In this document: positions 1-11,500 of the stretch, piece after piece
How positions within the stretch are numbered: the first letter of the stretch is position 1
Layout of the letters: every line of letters starts with the position of its first letter
Source of the DNA: Aricia agestis
Taxonomy: Eukaryota; Arthropoda; Insecta; Lepidoptera; Lycaenidae
DNA: 64,000 nucleotides
Assembly: GCF_905147365.1 (NCBI RefSeq)
Contig: NC_056428.1
Location: forward strand, 16,584,001-16,648,000
Direction of reading: 5' to 3'
The notes under the pieces: model-generated
What the model saw: only the letters and a program-made list of their open reading frames with translations
What the model was told of the DNA's origin: nothing
Database searches by the model: none
Program-made: the position numbers and the translations under genes

Positions 1-592
1 GTAATACCTAGAGAGTTGAAATTTTCACGGATTATGTATTTCTTTTGCCGTTATAACAACAAATACAAAAAAAAAATAATATTTAAGGGGGGCTCCCATA
101 CTACAAACGTTATTTTTTAAACATTTTTTGCTCGGTATTAATGATGACAACAACCTAACATGTTCACAAAATACTCAGTTTAATTTATAACTAGCTGTTA
201 CCCGCGACCTCGTCCGCGTCAACAAAATTTAAAATACATAGGGAAAAAATAAAAAAGTAAAAAATATCCTCCTCCTTTTTGGAAGTCGGTTAAAAAGTAG
301 CCTAAGTTACTCCTTATTACATCAGCTCAAAGTCCCGTCAAAATCGGTCCAGCCATTTCGGAGATTAGCCGGAACAAACAGACAGACATACAGACAGACA
401 AAAATTCTAAAAATTGTTGTTTTGGTGTAAGTATCGTCTAAATATTCATAAGCATGTAGAAAAAACCGGTTATTTTAATATTACAAACAGACACTCCAAT
501 TTTATGTATATGTACACATTTTTTTTGCTCTATCTAAGTTGTACGGAACTTTTCGTGCGCGAGGTCAACTCGCACTTGGCCGATTTTTTTCA
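1..592 (-). repeat. Interspersed repeat (GGCCAAGTGCGA family) with a second repeat nested in it
   Basis: The two ends of a minus-strand repeat are visible: GAAATTTTCAC-GATTATGTA and the CTCCCATAC block at 1-120, and the GGAAC-TTCGTGCGCGAG...CACTTGGCCGAT block at 540-590. It is interrupted by a plus-strand copy of another family (188-415: ACTAGCTGTTACCCGCGACC ... ACAGACAGACAT). The same outer family occurs at 28783-29330, 33160-33240, 37455-37730 and 52455-53150. The left end is cut by the window. Confidence 0.6.
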
Positions 593-2356
593 ATGACTAA
601 GTAAACTGGACAGTTATAGGAAGGTAAGTGACCACAGACACTTGGCATCAGGAATGAGTAACATACAGTCTACAGACCTTCAGTGACTCACAGACCGCAT
701 TTTATCGTGGAAAAATGCACAACAATTTTATGTTATTGTTCTTATTTTATGATGTCGGTAGATATTTTTCTATGTCCTTTTAATTGCGCGAATAACATGA
801 TTCATTTACAGGGAGAAGTAGGAATGTACGTTGTTTGAAAAATATGCAAAATTCATTTTTATATGCAACGGAACTGTGGGGGACAGCTTGCGCTAATTCC
901 GCGTAGATCGCCTAGGTCAGCATTTCTTGAAGAGATGAGGGTGATGATGATGATGATTATTCGATGAGGAGATGAATTTAAACACTTTTTCAGTCTTGTT
1001 CCAGGTAGCAAGCACACAGTAGTTTCGAAGCTGGGCAATGTTGGAGAGAGAGTGTCGTACTATGGCGGCCGACCCATATTTATATCGGCCCCGGTACCCA
1101 GCTTCTAGAACATTCCATGCCTCTTTTCCTCCTCCTCCTCAATTTCCACGAAAATTACATTATTTTACAAAATATACATTGGTTTTATTCGTACAATTCT
1201 CTTAGCTATAATTTTACATAATAAACATGTTCGTGCCGACCTCCGTAACCGAAATAATTGCAAAAAATATATTTTTCCTATATTTATACTACCTCGCCGC
1301 CCCCCGACATAACGGTCGTCTCTGACTGTCCCTCTCGCACGGGACTTCCTTGTCTGGGACAAGGATAGCCCGCTCGAGATGTATACTATCTCCCTCACTT
1401 TTCGGTTACAGAAATAGGCACTAACACACTGGCTCTAAACCTTGAATGGCACTATTTTTCACTGTACACTAATTTCTCACTAAAATTGCCATAGTACATA
1501 CACTATTTACTGTCTGTCTTGCACAGGAACCGTAGAAATATGTTCTTTAAATGTAACTGAACAACTTGTTAAGATACCTACCAGATGACGAAAGCAGAGA
1601 AAATACTAAGTCCTACTACTATACATCCGTCAGTCAGCAGTCCATGTTGCTGTTTTGCCCAGTACGTTGCCATTTAAGAGGATTCCACACCGCCCTTTTT
1701 TCCATACAAACGTTGTCCCATGTTTCCTCCCTGGATAATGCTAGTAGAGTTATAATTTTTTTCCTAAATATCTACGGCCACTAATACAATGTCCCTATGT
1801 TTTCTTTTTTTTTCATAATTTAATTATTAAATAAGATATGAACGTTCAAAAACCCAAAAAAATGGCCAGATTTTCCGCTGTGTTCAAACGTCCAGAAAAC
1901 GGATTTGGCTAGATTATACAAAAAAAGCAAAACATAGGAACACAGCTCAAGCCTTTTTTTAATCTTTAATGAAAAAAGTACTTAAATCGGTTAAGTTTTG
2001 GAGAAGGAATCAGGGGACAACGAATCGTTGATTTTCTGGATTTTCTGCAGTTGTCTCTGTCGCGTTCTGCGGTATACGCTTGAGGTAAGGGAGACAACTA
2101 TAGATATTACACGTACTTTTTTTTCATTTCTCTAGCCCCTGTTGTATCCTCTTAAGAGACAAATCAGCAACATAGATTAGTCTTCATAGTATTAGCGCTA
2201 GCCTGGTATCTACACACGCCTTAGCGTTCAAGTAATTACTAGTACTTTGAATATCACACTTTATCTGACATCATTCGAATGCTGAACCACTGAACCAGAG
2301 TTTGTAAGTGCTATAAAATCTTGTGACTCCTGTATTAACTAAGGCCTTGTCCACAG
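593..2356. other. Intron sequence upstream of exon a, no gene seen
   Basis: AT-rich sequence without coding signal. A short stretch at 1000-1130 on the minus strand looks like a fragment of an LTR promoter (TTCTAGAAGCTGGG, GATATAAATA, then a CT-rich run), but no ends or partner could be found. The rest is unremarkable. Confidence 0.4.
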
Positions 2357-2520
2357 GGATGGCGCAAGCGCGTGCCGGCGAGCGACGCGACACAGTTCAC
2401 TGTCGCGGGGCGGCTGGAGCGCGACAAGGTGTCGCCGCCGCTGACGCCGCTCGCCCCGCTCTCCGCCACGCCGCCCGCCACTCCCGTCACGCCCGCCGTA
2501 CCGCAACAAAACCGCTTCAG
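2357..2520 (+). CDS. Svil: Supervillin exon a (first in window)
   Basis: The acceptor is ...CCACAG before GGATGG and the donor is CTTCAG/GTAAGC. It encodes GWRKRVPASDATQFTVAGRL followed by a Pro/Thr-rich segment ending QQNRF plus two bases of a split Arg codon. The FTVAGRL block resembles the linker ahead of the gelsolin repeats in insect supervillins (from memory). GC content is far above the flanks, as in the other exons of this gene. I assume the exon starts in phase 0, which makes the total length divisible by three; the upstream exon is not in the window. Confidence 0.85.
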
Positions 2521-5500
2521 GTAAGCGGAAGCAGATAACGTTCTTCAGAGATTTTACCCATAAGGGACCATCTGTAAAATACGCCTCACGTTTTTCAGGA
2601 TTTTTAAACCTTCTCTCCCCCCTTGTCACAGGTGGTCAGATTTGTGAGACCCCCCGGCTCCCGCAATCAGTAGTGTGACGTCACAAATTTACAATGTGAT
2701 GTCACAAAACTTAGGAGCCCACCTCCAACTTAGGATCCTTGTCACACCATGTCACACTTCGTCGATCTCCTCCCCCCCCTTAGGTGTGACATACTCTAAG
2801 GATGGCCGGGCTGGCCCCAAACACATCATATTTGCTGGGATTATTATAATTCATAGGCCAAAGTTCATCCATCAATCGCAAATGACTCTTCATCATTAAT
2901 ATTCAATTTAAAATAGAGTCCAGCGCCATGTCTTTTCTAGTATCGCTGTGAACTGCATAAAATACTCATAAGTCATATCTATATCAGACCATAACAATTC
3001 ATACCGTCACAATCTGTGCGTCCAATCTTCGTTAATTGGTTCAAACGCAGCGAATTAATTACTACGTTCTAGACGCGGTGTTGCGTCACTTCACCGCGTC
3101 CGATGTGACGAAATGTGACGCGTGTTGAACATAACCAAAGCATTAATTTAGCGTACAGCTTGGCAAAAAAGTAGAAGAGTAGTCAACGAAGATCATTTTT
3201 AAATCACATAAAAAGAACTAAAATCTTAGTACCTATAACCTAAGTCAAAAAGGTGAAGGAACCATATTGGGGCGAAGATCACGAATCTTACATTCAGAAA
3301 GTTGATTTAGCGTCTATCAGCTATTCTTTCTTGACAGACAGCTGTTTATACAAACATTTTTTTTTAACTATTGTAATTTATTTTGTTGTTTCTGTATAAG
3401 ATTGGTATGAGTTACTACTATATTATATACTCCCATATCCATGATACGTCTGACCTACACTTGTTCACCTTTACTCTACTTATATGTAAATCAAAGGCAT
3501 ACAGATAAGATCGATCTAATTTACTGTAATTAATTAAGTACATAATTACACTACATACATAAAATGGGTTAAGGTAAAACTTGTTAAAATTTCAAGCCTA
3601 ATAAGTCGCCAATGTTTATCATGACGTCAATTTAATTTTTCCATTTTAAATTAAATTCAAGGTTATTGTGGTCTATTCCCTTGTGTTCATGAGACATGCG
3701 TGGTCATGGTCTTATACTCTAGAGTCTAGGAGTCTAGGGCCTAGGGCTCATAGGGACGTCCATTATCATGCTACTTGCTACGTCTGCCTTGATAGCACGA
3801 TCTATATGAATTTTCTATTTTAGTAGAGTATATCTATAGGTATAGTATCTAGAAAACAGAAAATAGAAGGAAAATAAAAATAAACTTATACCACGATTTC
3901 GCTTAGGTATACAATCGATATCATCTCTTACGTGCAAGCGAGAAAGCTTGCATTCGGAGCATAAAGTTAATATACCTAGCGGAATAGAGCAACAATCTCG
4001 AGCTGTCAAACGAAACCGAAATTGGTTTCATCTGTGTGTAAAAATATGTGTAAGTACGTATGTACGTACGTATATACTACACAAGCATGATTGAACATGA
4101 TTTCTATGAGATTAAATTGTCAACGTGCGGCATGTGCCGACTGGACGTCAAAAAAAGAGTGCTGCTGTCATGTATCACACGTCTCTTTTTGCCACGCAGT
4201 GTTACTGATAGTCACATCTCTCTTGCTCAGGCCTTTGTGTCTCTATTCCGCTAGGTTATAGGTATATTATGATTCGGAGTGACAAGTCATGACTACTGAT
4301 TGTAGTGTCAAACTACATACTTACGAGGGCTGCTATTTATGTATCCGGAATTAAAAAAAGAAACAAACATATATCATTTAATATGGTTTTATTGCTTTTC
4401 AAAATATTCGCCGCGATGATCGACACACTTTTGCATACGCTGGAACCAATTTTCATAGCACTTTTTCCATTCTGATTGAGGTATCTCCAAAACGTGCATT
4501 TTGAACGCATCAACAGCCTCTTCGCGGCTCGAAAAACGTTGACCACGTAATTTGTTCTTCGCGTATGGAAATAAAAAGAAATCGTTAGGTGCCAAATCAG
4601 GGCTGTACGGCGGATGACCAGTCAATTCGATCTTTTGACCCTCCAAAAACTGAGTTGTTTCAGCTGAGGTGTGACAGCTAGCATTGTCGTGATGTAATAT
4701 GATTCTGCGTTGTCGGTTGTCCTTTCTTATTTCTTCAAAGACTTCTGGTAAACAAATTGTCGTATACCATTCAGAATTAACCGTTTTACGATTCTCTAAT
4801 GGCACTGTAGCCACATGTCCATTAATTCCAAAAAAACAGGCGACCATTTGCTTCAAAGTACTTTTTGCACGAGTAACTTTTGTTGGTTTCGGCTCATCTT
4901 GGAACACCCACACCGTTGACTGTTGTTTAGTTTCGGGGTCATATGCATAGATCCAAGATTCATCATCTGTGTAGATATTATAAACGGCTTTTGACGTACC
5001 ACGGTTGTATTTTTTTATCATTTTTTTGCACTAATCGACACGAGCCCGTTTTTGATCGATTGTCAAGTTGTGCGGAATCCAACGCGAACATATTTTTTTA
5101 CAGCCAAATGTTCGTGTAATATCTTATGTATGCTCGTCATACTTATGCCTAAGGACGCCTCTATCTCGCGATATGTAACATGACGATCACGCATTATTAG
5201 TTCCCGCACAGCATCTATATTTTGTGGGACAACAGCTGTTTTTGGGCGACCTTCTTTATTTTCATCCGTGAGCATAGACCGCCCACGATTAAACTCACTG
5301 TACCAGTGATAAACAGTGGTTTTTGATGGTGCTTCATCTCCAAAAGTTGCGGTGAGTTGAATAAAGCACTGTTGTTGATTTAGCCCACGCCGAAAATCGT
5401 AGAAAATCATTGCACGAAAATGTTCACGCGTTAAATCCATGGCAAATGAAGACACGCAATTTTCAAAATGACGCCACAATGGAAAAATAATTGACAGTCA

Positions 5501-8500
5501 CATGAAACAAAATGTATTCTTCAACCAAAGAGTTCTATTTTCAAATGTTGTAGTTACTTTTTAAATATTGTTCTTGTAAGTGGCCAGTTCCGGATACATA
5601 AATAGCAGCCCTCGTACATATCTACTGCGTGTATATTTTCTTAATGCTACTGCCTTCCCTACGCATAATAATAATCGTTAGGGTACATGTTCGAAGCCCG
5701 CTACATAAAGCGGCAGCAGACGACGTGTCGTCGCGACATTACTGGTTTCTATTTATTTCTATGAATAAGTGTCGCTAGCTTCGTGTCGCTAGCTGCGGAG
5801 GGTATTTCATAGAAATGCATAGAAACCAGTAGTGTCGCGACGACCACATCGTCTGCAGCAGTTGTCGGGTGTCGCTCGGTTCCAACTAATACTTCATTTA
5901 ATTCCAGCTTTGCTCGTTTGCCCCCTTATTTCATTAAAAAAAAAAAAGGTATTCTTAAAGTTTTTTAATACTGATGCGTTCCAGGTCCCGCAAAGCCCCG
6001 CAGTCGCCGCAAGGGCCGCTGCGGTCGGCGTCGTGTGCGGTCGTTGCGGAGCCGCCTGAACGTAACGACCGTAACGACCGCGAGAGCTTCAAGCGTAGTC
6101 ACAGCGTCAGCGAGACGATCGGCAAGGTGGATGAGAGTATGTATAGAGAAGACTTACACCTTTCAACAAAAAAAAAGAAATAAAAAAGAATGTAATTAAA
6201 GACATAGCAAATAGCAAGCTCTGATAAATGAATTGACAAAAGAAACACTTAAAAGTTAGCACCGAAGCCCAAAAGCAATCTACGTAAATTTGGCATAGGC
6301 ATCACCAACTGAAATTAACTTTAAAAATTAAAAAAAAACATAAATTTTCGCGATACGTAAAACTCTCTACTTAGCCAAGTTTGGTAGGATTGACAATCAC
6401 AATCCTAACAAAACCTGGCAAATTACCAAGAACCTGATTTACTTAATTGTCTCCTTTTATAATTTCAGACGAGGAATCATGCGCGGAACGCAGCGGCTCG
6501 CAGGTGCGTGTGCCGCGCGCGGACGACGAGGCCTTCCGGGCGTTCTTCCCCGAGCGCACCGCCGCACCAGACCTGGACGTAGACCTGGACGTAGACCTGG
6601 ACGCCATAGACAGCGGGGACAGACAGATGTGAGTACAAGGATTAAGTCAGGGCTACAAGGATGCGAGAGGTGTCACTCAATGTGACAGTTATAGCGACAC
6701 AGGTCGTTGTTCTCCGTTCGCGCCGCCGCACCAGACCTGGATGTAGACCTGGACGCCATAGACAGCGGGGACAGACAGATGTGAGTACAAGGATTAAGTC
6801 AGGGCTGCGAGGATGCTAGAGGTGTCACTCAATGTGACAGTAGCGACATAGGTCGTTCTTCCCCGAGAGCGCCGCCGCACCAGACCTGGACTAAGACCTG
6901 GACGCCATAGACAGCGACGACAGACAGATATGAGTACAAGGATTAAGTCAGGGCTACAAGGATGCGAGAGGTGTCACTCAATGTAACAGTTATAGCGACC
7001 GAGGTCTTTGTTCTCCGAGTGATTTGACTTGTGCTAAAACCTCGCTAAAACAAACTTAGATAGCTTGCGTTAGACTAGTGTAGGCTAATGTAGTAAGTAA
7101 CATGTAGTTAAATTTCAGTAATACCACCGATAAAAATATTACAATATAAACTTTTATGCTTCCTCTCATGCCTATAAGCAAGTTGTATAAGTATAATGAA
7201 TGATGTTAATTACTTATAAATTGCGTGCCATAAAAATGTTTAATTTCATTATAATATATATCTATTATATATCATATAATAATCATTAATCAAATATATT
7301 TCGTCCAGGTTGGCGGGTGAGTGGGCGCGTCGTGCCAAACGCGAGCGGCGGCACGTGTCTCGCAACCCGCTGCGGGCGTTGGCGGCGCGCACCGACCTGC
7401 GGGACCGGTACCGCGCCCAGCCACCCGACAGCCAGAGAGAGAACGGACAGAAGGAGAATGGACTTAGAGAGAAAGGTGGGTTCATAAAGGGAAAAACTAG
7501 GTGATCTGATGAACGTTACAGAACTCAAGTGATCTTAGCACAACTAAAGTTGACTAAGGCATAACTTGAGTTGTGCTAAGTTCAAGTTGATTCGATTTAA
7601 AGTCCTAAAGGCACTGACCTCCATTATACAAGGCACTGATCTTCATTATACAAGTACGCTGGACTGATGATACCCTTTGAAATGACAGCTATTTTTTGTG
7701 CCTATTTGAAGTGGAATCAGCTCCCCCATTATTAGGGATAGGAACTAAATTTGACGTAAAAATGACGTTTGAAAGTCGCCATATTGGCGCTGATAGCAGT
7801 AGTGGGAGTATTTGGAACTAATACTAGTGATGTACAACTGTCTTTTCTATTATCGATGAAATGTTTCCAGATTCAGATAATGTCGACCATTAGGACAAAA
7901 ATATTAAATTGAATAATACAAACACTACATATTTGTATTAAAGATTACAGACTTCCTCTCCGTAATTTAGATAGGCTTAATAAATTAACAACAATTTCAT
8001 ACGTAGATAACGTGAAGTAGCAGTACCTATCTATAATCCATTTATTTTTACCAGTTAGCACTACGAAAAACTAAAAACAAAACTGAAGATAAGCTTCTAA
8101 CGAAAACTTTGTTGTATTGTATTTTCTAATTTCATTTCTAATATTATCAAAGTAGTGCTACAGTGCATCGTATTAACACTGAACAAAGCTGAATAAGTGT
8201 TTTGTGTGATTAGACCCTAACTAATCTCATCATATATTATTATAAAGCGAAAGAGCGTTCAGCTCTAATCTCAGGAACTGCTGGTCCAATTTGAACAATT
8301 ATTTCAGTGTTAGACAGCCCATTTTATATATTTTATTACGCTGAGACTAATAGGAGCTAAGAAATAGAGGAAAATGTGGAAAAAGCGGGGGAATGTATAA
8401 CGTGAAGGATTATATAGGTTATGTTTTGTGGACCAATTCGTCTGTCTAATTAGATATTTACGTGGGAGAAGCCGCGCGGAAAGTCTAGTAATAATATAAA

Positions 8501-11500
8501 AGTTTCCTATTTAGTTATGGATCTAGCAAGCCAATTTTTATTTATCGATTTACTTTATCTCATTTGATTTTCGCCATTTGGGCGCTGATTGCAGAAGTGT
8601 GAGGGAAATTAACTAATTGGATAATGCGATCCATAAATAAATATGGAACGTTTGAATAAGTACATTTTTATTGGGGTGGAGTAGGTAAGGTATTTATAAA
8701 TAATAAAAATATATGTGCGATAGTTTAACATTATATTTTATTAGTTACCGTTACACAGTTACAGTCTGTCAAGAAAGAGTAGACGCTGAAATAAATTTTC
8801 CAAACATAATCACGATCAAATGGTAGTTTTGCGCCTTGTATTTTCACAGAGAACGTTTGTACACTTCAAATAGTAACGGCAAGCGGTAGTAGCAATTTTC
8901 GGACGCTAACCAGGCTTTTCAATTTTTGCAACCATAATTCCAGTCTTCCTTCGTCAGACGGAAACCTGTCTGTATAAAAATCGGTTATCGGTCACAAGTA
9001 AGTGATTTTAACAGCTCATTTCTACGATATTAAACTTTTATTGATAATATAGGCACTTAAAAATGTGGCACTAATCTTATTATACCGTTTTCATTACATA
9101 TTTGTTCACCTTTGTTTTACCAATTTTTGATAAACAATAAGATAAAAAATAAAGAGTTTTCTGTCGATAAAACTTATCGATATCTATGTAAATATATTAT
9201 TATACTTGTGAAATGTAACCCCACATCCCTTTTTGTACCGTACCGCGTAAAACACTTTAAAAACACGAAAACAATTCGAACGATTAAGCCATAGTGAATT
9301 AAAATACATACATGGTTACCAATGGTTACGTCAAATTTAGTTTTCGGTCCTAATAATGGGGGCGCTGATTCCGCTTCAAATGGCACAAAAAAAAGTAGGT
9401 ATCATAGATCCAGCATATTTGTACTTGTATAATGGAGATCAGTGCCTAAAGATCATATTCGTTCGCCTCACCATGGTAAAATAGTCCTTAGAGAGCTAGA
9501 TGCGTGGATAAGTGCTCTCTCTTTATCTCTCTAATTATATGCATTGTAAAACTTATTTACAGTGCATATAATCATAGAAAATCATAGAATATTATCAACA
9601 TTTTACTAATTTATCAACCCAACTTATTTTTTGCGCTTCAAGTGAAAAGTCTGCACTCTTGATTTAATTTTTGTACATAAAATCGAAATAGGAACTCATC
9701 GGGGCGATTGCATATCTTGCGACAAATATATCACAATATTTGCTGTTGTTATGTTGTATTTTGCTTGTTTTTCCACCGTATAATATAAGTTTTTTAAGCG
9801 ATTAGCAACCAATTGCTTGACAATTTGCGAACGTTTGCTGTACGCAATATATCTGCTAAGAATCGTAATTGCTCTGCGCAACGGTGTGCAATATGCATTG
9901 TTTACCACAAGGCGATATAATTTAAAATATCTAAAATTATATTCTATTTACAGTAACAGGCAACGCAGGTCTGGCGGCCGAAGCCCTAGCGGCGCTGGCG
10001 ATTGCATATCTTGCGACAAATATATCACAATATTTGCTGTTGTTATGTTGTATTTTGCTTGTTTTTCCACCGTTTTATATAAGTTTTTTAAGCGATTAGC
10101 AACCAATTGCATGACAATTTGCGAACGTTTGCTGTATATATCTGCTAAGAATCGTAATTGCTCTGCGCAACGGTGTGCAATATGCATTGTTTACCAGAAG
10201 GCGATATAATTTAAAATATCTAAAATGATGTTCTATTTACAGTAACAGGCAACGTAGGTCTGGCGGCCGAAGCCCTGGCGGCGCTGGCGATTGTATATCT
10301 TGCGACAAATATATCACAATATTTGCTGTTGTTATGTTGTCTTTTGCTTGTTTTTCCACCGTATAATATACGTTTTTTTAAGCGATTAGCAACCAATTGC
10401 ACGACAATTTGCGAGCGTTTGCTGTATGCAATATATCTGCTAAGAATCGTAATTGCTGTGCGCAACGGTGTGCAATATGCATTGTTTACCACGAGGCGAT
10501 ATTATTTAAAATATCTAAAATTATGTTCTATTTACAGGCAACGTAGGTCTGGCGGCCGAAGCCCTGGCGGCGCTGGCGATTGCATATCTTGCGACAAATA
10601 TATCACAATATTTGCTGTTGTTATGTTGTCTTTTGCGTATTTTTCCACCGTATAATATAAGTTTTAAGCGATTAGCAACCAATTGCACGACAATTTGCGA
10701 ACGTTTGCTGTATGCAATATATCTGCTAAGAATCGTAATTGCTCTGCGCAACGGTGTGCAATATGCATTGTTTACCACGAGGCGATTTAATAGGCTACTT
10801 GACCTCATTTTTTTCTACATGCTAATCGCTTCATAATCATTCATTATTACAAAAAAAAACTAATATTTTAATATTTTACACAGTAGAAACCCATAAAAAT
10901 GTTACTTGAAAAATATGCCTTATAAAGGCGAAAACACTGTCCGCCATAGTGTGACGTCATACGTTTTGTATTTAAGCTCTCTTTATTGAACATTTTTTTA
11001 TATGGTAAATGAACGCGTCTTAAAATGCCCAAAAATTATAAAACAATTAAATAATAAATTAGAAACCATTAGTAATGTTGAAAACTTTTGGAGAAAAGTT
11101 TTGGCCATTTCGTTTCCCGTCTACAATAAATGGAGATGATTTATAAAACTGATGTTTTATTTGAATTATTCAAGAAAAAATATTTTACAAATCTTTCTAG
11201 GCTTATTTTTATTATTTATGTACAAATAAACTTACAATATATAACGAGCGTGATAAATAAAAGATATTAAACTACGAATAGAATGACGTCACATCCAATT
11301 CGGAAGTACCGCAAAAGCGTTTTCGTCAGTACAATTCCTATTTTCATAAAATTATATTTTTAAATCGACTTTATTTATCAATCATAAGCTTTTATTTGAT
11401 GATAAGGGTGAAATACGGTTTCCTCGGCCAAGTTCTACTAGAAATATGTATTTGTTCAATGAAATTGAATATAGGTCAAGTAGCCTATTTAAAATATCTA

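Noticed and set aside
1000..1130. An LTR on the minus strand
   Set aside because: TATA-like and TTCTAGAA features are suggestive, but no terminal TG...CA borders or partner were found, so it is only mentioned in passing.
9817..10836. Overlapping reading frames with repeated Leu/Cys/Arg peptides on both strands
   Set aside because: They arise from the tandem exon/intron units; they cross intact splice acceptors and have no family resemblance.
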